Positions 47,621-61,300 of a DNA stretch of 64,000 nt are shown here, piece after piece. Both the position numbers and the translations under genes were made by a program. Within the stretch, counting starts at the first letter, position 1. Each line of letters opens with the position of its first letter. The stretch spans positions 232,001 to 296,000 of the forward strand of contig JAUJYZ010001510.1 in assembly GCA_033675265.1 (NCBI GenBank). Direction: 5' to 3'. The notes beneath the pieces are model-generated. The model was not told the origin of the DNA and did no database searches. It saw only the letters and a program-made list of their open reading frames with translations. This stretch comes from Actinostola sp. cb2023 (Eukaryota > Cnidaria > Anthozoa > Actiniaria > Actinostolidae).

Positions 47621-49012
47621 TTAATGATATGAAGCAGTTTGGCCGAAAAAATCCGAATTCAAATCGATATGCAAATGAGCACGATTCTGTATCCGATTGA
47701 CTGATGTCCTACACTGATTTCTATTGTAGTTTCCTCGTCAATTATTCATGAATTCGCAAATAATACAAAATGGGAAGTCCAAGCGTTTTTCTTCGCAGGG
47801 AAAATAAATTTAATTCAAAGTAAGTATCTTGGAAAGAAAGTGTTGAGAATGTGCAGCTCGTACTTATCCTAGCTCTTCTGTCGTCTTCTTACAATTCCAA
47901 GAGTACTTCTATAAGTAGTAGTATATATTTTAGAAATTGAACAGTCGTCTTCCTAAGCACTGATTATTTCTTTAATATTGGAATTGTAAGCAACGTTTTC
48001 TCCTTTTTTTAACAAGAAACACCAATGATAAAATACTTGTAATTGTAACGACATACAGTGTATATATAGATAAAAAAAAAAAAAAATCAATCAACAATAG
48101 CAGAGCGAGGTTTCGATCCTCGGACCTCTGGGTTATGGGCCCAGCACGCTTCCACTGCGCCACTCTGCTTTTTGATGAATTATTCGGTAAGTGTGGCGAA
48201 TGGTAAAGTCGAGACGTTGCGAGACCGTACTGCGACAAAGTACCAGAGTCGTCACAATTCACCTTGAGTACGTCAGTCAATAATGCTCTGTAATATTCTT
48301 CAATAACATTTTCTATATGCTTCGCTAGCATCTTGTGGGAAATAATAAAAAGGATAATGATATGCACGCGCGTAATGTGTTTGATGGTTTTCCTTTGTTA
48401 GTGCGATAATACCGGGCTATCTCCTGGCTACCTGGCCTCACGTACATTTATTTCTACGTATATTTTTTGTTACAAAATTGCGTGGTTGTGAATGGTGACG
48501 AATTGTGAAGATTCATTTTAGGGATTTATACTTTTCCTTTATATACATACAGTGAAGAATCAGGTTGGGTCAACGAACTAGATCCTATATTATTCTCCCT
48601 TTAGAACCGATACTCTGTCTCTGCTTCTAGTCCGCTATATTAGAAAGGACTTACCACAGGTAACCCACCCCAAAACAATGAATGCCCTGAAACGATGCGT
48701 GTGAATGCATGATTGCATTACCATAAGTAGTGGCCGTAATATATGCTGTACAGACAACCTCTATAGGAGTTATTGTACGAATAGGAGTCACCTAGTCTGA
48801 AATAAGTCATCACTTCTTTGAACTTTTAACTGTTCGAAAGTCAAGTCCTAGTTATCCATGAGATAATAATTCCTCATTTGTTTAGTTTGTCTGACCGTGT
48901 AATAAATTACTAAATAATTATTAATTATGTTTCTTACCGTGAGCGAGCTTCGAACCTACTTCCTTCGGATCAGTTCACTATCCGACGGCTTTACGCTTCA
49001 CACCCTTATATA
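47621..49012. repeat. Tandem unit 3 (up to MITE insertion)
   Basis: The unit is homologous to units 1 and 2, then interrupted at 49013 by a MITE at the point where the minisatellite starts in the other units. Confidence 0.8.
48098..48169 (-). tRNA. Initiator tRNA-Met (CAT), copy 3
   Basis: Identical to copy 2 over the mature sequence as far as I can read. The Pol III terminator is a T13-type run (plus-strand poly-A at 48072-48086). Confidence 0.95.
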
Positions 49013-49690
49013 CAGCTAATTCAGAAAACGTTGTCGGCGATCGACTTCAAGCCTACGCGACTAGACCGAAAAGGATTATGGGTAAATATCAATGCTTCTA
49101 TAAATACACTATCAAAAAGGAACGTCTCTCACGGAATATGAATCATTTCACAAATAGAAGATGGCTTTCTATGTTCTATACAAAAATGATGCACGCCTGA
49201 GCTCTTGAAATACTAGCAAGTGGATGCACAAGCGATAGCGAGTGCATTCAGTCAGCTGCATTTCAAGAGCTCAGAAGTGCATCCATAGAAAGCCATCTTC
49301 TATTTATTTTATATTATAAAAAGTCGAAAATGATGGAATATTTCACTGGAAAAGACCAATATTCTGAAGTTATTGTAAACGTTCGAGTTAATTAATATTC
49401 AACATGAGTTTATGTAAATTAGATAACGACATTCCAGCGTGCAGCGCGCGAACTTCAACTAAAATTTTATTCAAAAATACAACAGAATCCTCAACTTCCT
49501 TGCCATTTTGTTCACCATCTGCTTCTGTTTCCTTGTTTTAAAACGCGTAGGCATACATTTACAGATTCACCTGCCATTGTCACCAAATACGAAAAGCATG
49601 CAAGCCGATTATCATATCTACCCATACTCCCTTTCGGTCTAGTCGCGTAGGCTTGACGTCGATCGACGACAACGTTTTCTGAATTAGCTG
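49013..49690. mobile_element. 678-bp non-autonomous DNA transposon (TA-flanked MITE-like)
   Basis: Terminal arms of about 70 bp start CAGCTAATTCAGAAAACG and are inverted at the right end with few mismatches. TATA flanks both sides, fitting a TA target duplication. There is no transposase ORF. The inner part contains a nested foldback (49153-49305) and an inverted piece of the 42-kb repeat family. Confidence 0.75.
49153..49305. repeat. Nested foldback inside the MITE
   Basis: AATAGAAGATGGCTTTCTAT at the left is inverted at the right end (about 49285-49305), with an inner pair GAGCTCTTGAAAT / ATTTCAAGAGCTC. Confidence 0.65.
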
Positions 49691-52600
49691 TATACCCTGC
49701 ACACCCCTGTACCCACTGCACACCCTTGTATATAGCATACATACTTTTGTACACCATGCTCAGCCTTGTATCTTCCCTGCACACCCTTGTATATACCCTA
49801 CATACTTTGTACACCATGTTCAGCCTTGTATCTTCCCTGCATAGCCTTGTATATACCCTACATACTTTTGTAGACCATTCTAAGCCTTGTATCGTCCCTA
49901 CACACCCATGTATATACTCTACATACTTTTGTACACCATGCTCAGCCTAGTATCTTCCCTGTTCACCCTTGTATATACCCTACATACTTTTGTACACCAT
50001 GCTCAGCCTTGTATCTTCCCTGTTCACCCTTGTATATTCCCTACATTCTTTTGTACACCATGCTCAGCCTTGTATCTTCCCTGGACACCCTTGTATATAC
50101 CCTACATAATTTTTTAGACCATTCTCAGCCTTGTATCTTCCCTGTTCAACTTTGTATATACTCTACATACTTTTGTACACCATGCTCAGCCTTGTATCTT
50201 CCCTGTTCACCCTTGTATATACCCTACATACTTTTGTACACCATGCTCAGCCTTGTATCGTCCCTACACACCCATATATATACTCTACATACTTTTGTAC
50301 ACCATGCTCAGCCTTGTATCTTCCCTGTTCACCCTTGTATACCCTACATACTTTTGTACACCATAATCAGCCTTGTATCGTGCCTGCACGCCCTTGTATA
50401 TACCCTACATACTTTGTACACCATGCTCAGCCTTGTCTCTACCCTGCACGCACTTTACTTGTATATACCCAACATACTTTTGTACACCATACTCAGCCTT
50501 GTATCTTGCTTGCAAACCCTTGTATATACCCTACATACTTTTGTACATCATTACCAGCCTTGTATATTGCCTGCAAACCCTTGTCTATACCCTACATACT
50601 TTTGTACACCATACTCAGCCTTGTATCTTTGCCTGCAAATCCTTGTATATACCCTATATACTTCTGTACCATTGTATTGTATTTATACTGATGATTTTAC
50701 CGTGTTTATAAATATAAACTTTATGTATGTATGTATGTACACCATGCTCATCCTTGTATCTTCCCTGCACATCCTTGTATATACCCTACACACTTTTGTA
50801 CACCATGCTCAGCCTTGTATCGTCCCTACAAACCCATATAATTATATACCCTACATACTTTTTACACCTTGATCAGCATTGTATCGTGCCTGCACGCCCT
50901 TGTATATACCGTACATACTTTGTACACCATGCTCAGCCTTGTATCTACCCTGCACACTCTTCTACCTACCGTACATACTTTTGTACACCATGCTCAGCCT
51001 TGTGTCGTCCCTACACACCCATATATATACTCTACATACTTTTGTACACCATGCTCTGCCTTGTATCGTGCCTGTACAGCCTTATATATACCCTACATAC
51101 TTTTGTGCACCACTATCAGCCTTGTATCGTCCATACACACCCTTGTATATACCCTACATACTTGTGTACACCATTATCAGCCTTGTATCGTGCCTGCACG
51201 CCCTTGTATATACCCTACATACTTGTGTACACCATACTCAGCCTTGTATCTTGCCTGCAAACCCTTGTATATACCCTACATACTTTTGTACACCAATATC
51301 AGCCTTGTATCTTGCCTGCAAACACTTGTATATACCCTACATACTTTTGTACACCATACTCAGCCTTGTATCTTGCCTGCAAATCCTTGTATGTACCCTA
51401 TATACTTCTGTACACCATGCTCATCCTTGTATCTTCCCTGCACATCCTTGTATACAGCTGTATACCCTACATACTCTTGTACACCATGCTCAGCCTTGTA
51501 TCGTCCCTACATACCCATATAATTATATACCCTACATACTTTGTACACCATGATCAGCATTGTATCGTGCCTGCACGCCCTTGTATATACCCTACATACT
51601 TTGTACACCATGCTCAGCCTAGTATCGTGCCTGCACGCCCTTGTATATACCCTACATACTTTGTACACCATGCTCAGCCTTGTATCTACCCTTGCACACC
51701 CTTCTACCTACCGTACATACTTTTGTACACCATGCTCAGCGTTGTATCGTCCCTACACACCCATATATATACTCTACAGACTTTTGTACACCATGCTCAG
51801 CCTTGTATCTTCCCTGTTCACCCTTGTATACCCTACATACTTTTGTACACCATGCTCAGCCTTGTATCGTGCCTGTACTGCCTTGTATATACCCTACATA
51901 CTTTTGTGCACCATTATCAGCCTTGTATCGTCCCTACACACCCTTGTATATACCCTACATACTTTTGTACACCATTATCAGCCTTGTATCGTGCCTGCAC
52001 GCCCTTGTATATACCCTACATACTTTTGTACACCATACTCAGCCTTGTATCTTGCCTGCAAACCCTTGTATATACCCTACATACTTTTGTACACCAATAT
52101 CAGCCTTGTATCTTGCCTGCAAACCCTTGTATATACCCTACATACTTTTGTACACCATACTCAGCCTTGTATCTTGCCTGCAAATCCTTGTATATACCCT
52201 ATATACTTCTGTACCATTGTATTGTATTTATACTGATGATTTTACCGTGTTTATAAATAAACTTTATGTATGTATGTATGTACACCATGCTCATCCTTGT
52301 ATCTTCCCTGCACATCCTTGTATATACCCTACACACTTTTGTACACCATGCTCAGCCTTGTATCGTCCCTACAAACCCATATAATTATATACCCTACATA
52401 CTTTTTACACCTTGATCAGCATTGTATCGTGCCTGCACGCCCTTGTATATACCGTACATACTTTGTACACCATGCTCAGCCTTGTATCTACCCTGCACAC
52501 TCTTCTACCTACCGTACATACTTTTGTACACCATGCTCAGCCTTGTGTCGTCCCTACACACCCATATATATACTCTACATACTTTTGTACACCATGCTCT

Positions 52601-55600
52601 GCCTTGTATCGTGCCTGTACAGCCTTATATATACCCTACATACTTTTGTGCACCATTATCAGCCTTGTATCGTCCATACACACCCTTGTATATACCTACA
52701 TACTTGTGTACACCATTATCAGCCTTGTATCGTGCCTGCACGCCCTTGTATATACACTACATACTTGTGTACACCATACTCAGCCTTGTATCTTGCCTGC
52801 AAACCCTTGTATATACCCTACATACTTTTGTACACCAATATCAGCCTTGTATCTTGCCTGCAAACACTTGTATATACCCTACATACTTTTGTACACCATA
52901 CTCAGCCTTGTATCTTGCCTGCAAAACCTTGTATGTACCCTATATACTTCTGTACACCATGCTCATCCTTGTATCTTCCCTGCACATTCTTGTATATACC
53001 CTACATACTCTTGTACACGTACACCATGCTCAGCCTTGTATCGTCCCTACATACCCATATAATTATATACCCTACATACTTTGTACACCATGATCAGCAT
53101 TGTATCGTGCCTGCACGCCCTTGTATATACCCTACATACTTTGTACACCATGCTCAGCCTAGTATCGTGCCTGCACGCCCTTGTATATACCCTACATTCT
53201 TTGTACACCATGCTCAGCCTTGTATCTACCCTGCACACCCTTCTTCTACCTACCGTACATACTTTTGTACACCATGGTCAGCCTTGTATCTACCCTGCAC
53301 ACCCTTCTACCTACCGTACATACTTTTGTACACCATGCTCAGCCTTGTATCGTCCCTACACACCAATATATATATACTCTACATACTTTTGTACACCATG
53401 CTCAGCCTTGTATCGTGCCTGTACAGCCTTGTATATACCCTACATACTTTTGTGCACCATTATCAGCCTTGTATCGTCCCTACACATCCTTTTATATACC
53501 CTACATACTTTTGTACACCATTATCAGCCTTGTATCGTGCCTGCACGCCCTTGTATATACCCTACATACTTTTGTACACCATACTCAGCCTTGTATCTTG
53601 CCTGCAAACCCTTGTATATACCCTACATACTTTTGTACACCATACTCAGCCTTGTATCTTGTCTGCAAATCCTTGTATGTACCCTATATAGTTCTGTACA
53701 CCATGCTCATCCTTGTATCTTCCCTGCACATCCTTGTATACAGCTGTATATCCTACATACTCTTGTACACCATGCTCAGCCTTGTATCGTCCCTACATAC
53801 CCATATAATTATATACCCTACATACTTTGTACACCATGATCAGCATTGTATCGTGCCTGCACGCCCTTGTATATACCCTACATACTTTGTACACCATGCT
53901 CAGCCTAGTATCGTGCCTGCACGCCCTTGTATATACCCTACATACTTTGTACACCATGCTCAGCCTTGTATCTACCCTGCACACCCTTCTACCTACCGTA
54001 CATACTTTTGTACACCATGCTCAGCGTTGTATCGTCCCTACACACCGATATATATACTCTACAGACTTTTGTACACCATGCTCAGCCTTGTATCTTCCCT
54101 GTTCACCCTTGTATACCCTACATACTTTTGTACACCATGCTCAGCCTTGTATCGTGCATGTACTGCCTTGTATATACCCTACATACTTTTGTGCACCATT
54201 ATCAGCCTTGTATCGTCCCTACACACCCTTGTATATACCCTATATACTTTTGTACACCATTATCAGCCTTGTACCGTGCCTGCACGCCCTTGTATATACC
54301 CTACATACTTTTGTACACCAATATCAGCCTTGTATCTTGACTGCAAACCCTTGTATATACCCTACATACTTTTGTACACCAATATCAGCCTTGTATCTTG
54401 CCTGCAAACCCTTGTATATACCCTACATACTTTTGTACACCATACTCAGCCTTGTATCTTGCCTGCAAATCCTTGTATGTACCCTATATACTTCTGTACA
54501 CCATGCTCATCCTTGTATCTTCCCTGCACATCCTTGTATACAGCTGTATACCCTACATACTCTTGTACACCATACTCAGCCTTGTATCGTCCCTACATAC
54601 CCATATAATTATATACCCTACATACTTTGTACACCATGATCAGCATTGTATCGTGCCTGCACGCCCTTGTATATACCCTACATACTTTGTACACCATGCT
54701 CAGCCTAGTATCGTGCCTGCACGCCCTTGTATATACCCTACATACTTTGTACACCATGCTCAGCCTAGTATCGTGCCTGCACGCTCTTGTATATACCCTA
54801 CATACTTTGTACACCATGCTCAGCCTTGTATCTACCCTTGCACACCCTTCTACCTACCGTACATACTTTTGTACACCATGCTCAGCGTTGTATCGTCCCT
54901 ACACACCCATATATATACTCTACAGACTTTTGTACACCATGCTCAGCCTTGTATCTTCCCTGTTCACCCTTGTATACCCTACATACTTTTGTACACCATG
55001 CTCAGCCTTGTATCGTGCCTGTACTGCCTTGTATATACCCTACATACTTTTGTGCACCATTATCAGCCTTGTATCGTCCCTACACACCCTTGTATATACC
55101 CTACATACTTTTGTACACCATTATCAGCCTTGTATCGTGCCTGCACGCCCTTGTATATACCCTACATACTTTTGTACACCATACTCAGCCTTGTATCTTG
55201 CCTGCAAACCCTTGTATATACCCTACATACTTTTGTACACCAATATCAGCCTTGTATCTTGCCTGCAAACCCTTGTATATACCCTACATACTTTTGTACA
55301 CCATACTCAGCCTTGTATCTTGTCTGCAAATCCTTGTATGTACCCTATATACTTCTGTACACCATGCTCATCCTTCTATCTTCCCTGCACATCCTTGTAT
55401 ACAGCTGTATACCCTACATACTCTTGTACACCATGCTCAGCCTTGTATCGTCCCTACATACCCATATAATTATATACCCTACATACTTTGTAAACCATGA
55501 TCAGCATTGTATCGTGCCTGCACGCCCTTGTATATACCCTACATACTTTGTACACCATGCTCAGCCTAGTATCGTGCCTGCACGCCCTTGTATATACCCT

Positions 55601-58348
55601 ACATACTTTGTACACCATGCTCAGCCTTGTATCTACCCTGCACACCCTTCTACCTACCGTACATACTTTTGTACACCATGCTCAGCCTTGTATCGTCCCT
55701 ACACACCCATATATATACTCTACAGACTTTTGTACACCATGCTCTCAGCCTTGTATCTTCCCTGTTCACCCTTGTATACCCTACATACTTTTGTACACCA
55801 TGCTCAGCCTTGTATCGTGCCTGTACTGCCTTGTATATACCCTACATACTTTTGTGCACCATTATCAGCCTTGTATCGTCCCTACACACCCTTGTATATA
55901 CCATACATACTTTTGTACACCATTATCAGCCTTGTATCGTGCCTGCACGCCCTTGTATATACCCTACATACTTTTGTACACCATACTCAGCCTTGTATCT
56001 TGCCTGCAAACCCTTGTATATACCCTACATACTTTTGTACACCAATATCAGCCTTGTATCTTGCCTGCAAACCCTTGTATATACCCTACATACTTTTGTA
56101 CACCATACTCAGCCTTGTATCTTGCCTGCAAATCCTTGTATGTACCCTATATACTTCTGTACACCATGCTCATCCTTGTATCTTCCCTGCACATCCTTGT
56201 ATACAGCTGTATACCCTACATACTCTTGTACACCATGCTCAGCCTTGTATCGTCCCTACATACCCATATAATTATATACCCTACATACTTTGTACACCAT
56301 GATCAGCATTGTATCGTGCCTGCACGCCCTTGTATATACCCTACATACTTTGTACACCATGCTCAGCATAGTATCGTGCCTGCACGCCCTTGTATATACC
56401 CTACATACTTTGTAAACCATGCTCAGCCTTGTATCTACCCTGCCCACCCTTCTACCTACCGTACATACTTTTGTACACCATGCTCAGCCTTGTATCGTCC
56501 CTACACACCCATATATATACTCTACATACTTTTGTACACCATGCTCAGCCTTGTATCGTGCCTGTACTGCCTTGTATATACCCTACATACTTTTGTGCAC
56601 CATTATCAGCTTTGTATCGTCCCTACATACCCTTGTATATACCCTACATACTTTTGTACACCATTATCAGCCTTGTATCGTGCCTGCACGCCCTTGTATA
56701 TACCATACATACTTTTGTACACCATACTCAGCCTTGTATCTTGCCCGCAAACCCTTGTATATACCCTATATACTTTTGTACACCAATATCAGCCTTGTAT
56801 CTTGCCTGCAAACCCTTGTATATTCCCTACATACTTTTGTACACCAATATCAGCCTTGTACTGCTTGCCTGCAAATCATTGTATATACTCTATATACTTT
56901 TGTACACCATGCTCATCCATGTATCTTCCCTGCACATCCTTGTATATACCCTACATACTTTTGTACACCATGCTCAGCCTTGTATCGTCCCTACATACCC
57001 ATATAATTATATACCCTACATACTTTGTACACGATGATCAGCATTGTATCGTGCCTGCACGCCCTTGTATATACCCTACATACTTTGTACACCATGCTCA
57101 GCCTTGTATCGTCCCTACACACCCATATATATACTCTACAGACTGTTGTACACCATGCTCAGCCTTGTATCTTCCCTGTTCACCCTTGTATACCCTACAT
57201 ACTTTTGTACACCATGCTCAGCCTTGTATCGTGCCTGTACTGCCTTGTATATACCCTACATACTTTTGTGCACCATTATCAGCCTTGTATCGTCCCTACA
57301 CACCCTTGTATATACCCTACATACTTTTGTACACCATTATCAGCCTAGTATCGTGCCTGCACGCCCTTGTATATACCCTACATACTTTGTACACCATGCT
57401 CAGCCTTGTATCTACCCTGCACACCCTTCTACCTACCGTACATACTTTTTGTACACCATGCTCAGCCTTGTATCGTCCCTACACACCCATATATATACTC
57501 TACATACTTTTGTACACCATGCTCAGCCTTGTATCGTCCCTACACACCCATATATATACTCTACAGACTGTTGTACACCATGCTCAGCCTTGTATCTTCC
57601 CTGTTCACCCTTGTATACCCTACATACTTTTGTACACCATGCTCAGCCTTGTATCGTGCCTGTACTGCCTTGTATATACCCTACATACTTTTGTGCACCA
57701 TTATCAGCCTTGTATCGTCCCTACACACCCTTGTATATACCCTACATACTTTTGTACACCATTATCAGCCTTGTATCGTGCCTGCACGCCCTTGTATATA
57801 CCCTACATACTTTTGTACACCATACTCAGCCTTGTATCTTGCCTGCAAACCCTTGTATATACCCTACATACTTTTGTACACCAATATCAGCCTTGTATCT
57901 TGCCTGCATACCCTTGTATATACCCTACATACTTTTGTACACCATACTCAGCCTTGTATCTTGCCTGCAAATCCTTGTATGTACCCTATATACTTCTGTA
58001 CACCATGCTCATCCTTGTATCTTCCCTGCACATCCTTGTATACAGCTGTATACCCTACATACTCTTGTACACCATGCTCAGCCTTGTATCGTCCCTACAT
58101 ACCCATATAATTATATACCCTACATACTTTGTACACCATGATCAGCATTGTATCCTGCCTGCACGCCCTTGTATATACCCTACATACTTTGTACACCATG
58201 CTCAGCCTTGTATCTACCCTGCACATGCTCACCCTTCTACCTACCGTACATACTTTTGTACACCATGCTCAGCCTTGTATCGTCCCTACACACCCATATA
58301 TATACTCTACATACTTTTGTACACCATGCTCAGCCTTGTATCGTCCCT
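49691..58348 (+). repeat. Expanded about 60-bp minisatellite with higher-order structure
   Basis: About 140 copies of a 60/61-bp monomer (TACATACTTTTGTACACCAT, GCTCAGCCTTGTATC..., ...CCTTGTATATACCC). A variant with CCATATAATTATATACCC recurs about every 680-1100 bp (near 50.83, 51.52, 52.38, 53.06, 53.81, 54.60, 55.46, 56.27, 57.00, 58.10 kb), giving higher-order units. A non-monomer insert (TGATTTTACCGTG...TATGTATGTATG) occurs at 50.67 and 52.21 kb. Open frames in all three forward frames are due to the repeat and are not genes. Confidence 0.95.
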
Positions 58349-61300
58349 AAAAGTATGTAGGGTATATACAAGGCAGTACAGGCACGATACAAGGCTGAGC
58401 ATGGTGTACAAAAGTATGTAGGGTATACAAGGGTGAAACAGGGAAGATACAAGGCTGAGCATGGTGTACAAACAGTATGTAGAGTATATATATGGGTGTG
58501 TAGGGACGATACAAGGCTGAGCATGGTGTACAAAAGTATGTACGGTATATAATGGGTGTGCAGGGACGATACAAGGCTGAGCATGGTGTACAAAAGTATG
58601 TAGGGTATATACAAGGGTGTGCAGGGTAGATACAAGGCTGAGCATGGTGTACAAAGTATGTAGGGTATATACAAGGGCGTGCAGGCACGATACAATGCTG
58701 ATCATGGTGTACAAAGTATGTAGGGTATATAATTATATGGGTATGTAGGGACGATACAAGGCTGAGCATGGTGTACAAGAGTATGTAGGGTATACAGCTG
58801 TATACAAGGATGTGCAGGGAAGATACAAGGATGAGCATGGTGTACAGAAGTATATAGGGTACATACAAGGATTTGCAGGCAAGATACAAGGCTGAGTATG
58901 GTGTACAAAAGTATGTAGGGTATATACAAGGGTTTGCAGGCAAGATACAAGGCTGATATTGGTGTACAAAAGTATGTAGGGTATATACAAGGGTTTGCAG
59001 GCAAGATACAAGGCTGAGTATGGTGTACAAAAGTATGTAGGGTATATACAAGGGCGTGCAGGCACGATACAAGGCTGATAATGGTGTACAAAAGTATGTA
59101 GGGTATATACAAGGGTGTGTAGGGACGATACAAGGCTGATAATGGTGCACAAAAGTATGTAGGGTATATACAAGGCAGTACAGGCACGATACAAGGCTGA
59201 GCATGGTGTACAAAAGTATGTAGGGTATACAAGGGTGAACAGGGAAGATACAAGGCTGAGCATGGTGTACAACAGTCTGTAGAGTATATATATGGGTGTG
59301 TAGGGACGATACAAGGCTGAGCATGGTGTACAAAAGTATGTAGAGTATATATATGGGTGTGTAGGGACGATACAAGGCTGAGCATGGTGTACAAAAGTAT
59401 GTACGGTAGGTAGAAGGGTGTGCAGGGTAGATACAAGGCTGAGCATGGTGTACAAAGTATGTAGGGTATATACAAGGGCGTGCAGGCACGATACTAGGCT
59501 GATAATGGTGTACAAAAGTATGTAGGGTATATACAAGGGTGTGTAGGGACGATACAAGGCTGATAATGGTGCACAAAAGTATGTAGGGTATATACAAGGC
59601 AGTACAGGCACGATACAAGGCTGAGCATGGTGTACAAAAGTATGTAGGGTATACAAGGGTGAACAGGGAAGATACAAGGCTGAGCATGGTGTACAACAGT
59701 CTGTAGAGTATATATATGGGTGTGTAGGGACGATACAAGGCTGAGCATGGTGTACAAAGTATGTAGGGTATATACAAGGGCGTGCAGGCACGATACAATG
59801 CTGATCATCGTGTACAAAGTATGTAGGGTATATAATTATATGGGTATGTAGGGACGATACAAGGCTGAGCATGGTGTACAAAAGTATGTAGGGTATATAC
59901 AAGGATGTGCAGGGAAGATACATGGATGAGCATGGTGTACAAAAGTATATAGAGTATATACAATGATTTGCAGGCAAGCAGTACAAGGCTGATATTGGTG
60001 TACAAAAGTATGTAGGGAATATACAAGGGTTTGCAGGCAAGATACAAGGCTGATATTGGTGTACAAAAGTATATAGGGTATATACAAGGGTTTGCGGGCA
60101 AGATACAAGGCTGAGTATGGTGTACAAAAGTATGTATGGTATATACAAGGGCGTGCAGGCACGATACAAGGCTGATAATGGTGTACAAAAGTATGTAGGG
60201 TATATACAAGGGTATGTAGGGACGATACAAAGCTGATAATGGTGCACAAAAGTATGTAGGGTATATACAAGGCAGTACAGGCACGATACAAGGCTGAGCA
60301 TGGTGTACAAAAGTATGTAGAGTATATATATGGGTGTGTAGGGACGATACAAGGCTGAGCATGGTGTACAAAAGTATGTACGGTAGGTAGAAGGGTGGGC
60401 AGGGTAGATACAAGGCTGAGCATGGTTTACAAAGTATGTAGGGTATATACAAGGGCGTGCAGGCACGATACTATGCTGAGCATGGTGTACAAAGTATGTA
60501 GGGTATATACAAGGGCGTGCAGGCACGATACAATGCTGATCATGGTGTACAAAGTATGTAGGGTATATAATTATATGGGTATGTAGGGACGATACAAGGC
60601 TGAGCATGGTGTACAAGAGTATGTAGGGTATACAGCTGTATACAAGGATGTGCAGGGAAGATACAAGGATGAGCATGGTGTACAGAAGTATATAGGGTAC
60701 ATACAAGGATTTGCAGGCAAGATACAAGGCTGAGTATGGTGTACAAAAGTATGTAGGGTATATACAAGGGTTTGCAGGCAAGATACAAGGCTGATATTGG
60801 TGTACAAAAGTATGTAGGGTATATACAAGGGTTTGCAGGCAAGATACAAGGCTGAGTATGGTGTACAAAAGTATGTAGGGTATATACAAGGGCGTGCAGG
60901 CACGATACAAGGCTGATAATGGTGTACAAAAGTATGTAGGGTATATACAAGGGTGTGTAGGGACGATACAAGGCTGATAATGGTGCACAAAAGTATGTAG
61001 GGTATATACAAGGCAGTACAGGCACGATACAAGGCTGAGCATGGTGTACAAAAGTATGTAGGGTATACAAGGGTGAACAGGGAAGATACAAGGCTGAGCA
61101 TGGTGTACAAACAGTCTGTGAGCATGGGTGTGTAGGGACGATACAAGGCTGAGCATGTGTGTAAAAGTATATATATATATATGGGTGTGTAGGGACGATA
61201 CAAGGCTGAGCATGGTGTACAAAAGTATGTACGGTAGGTAGAAGGGTGTGCAGGGTAGATACAAGGCTGAGCATGGTGTACAAAGTATGTAGGGTATATA

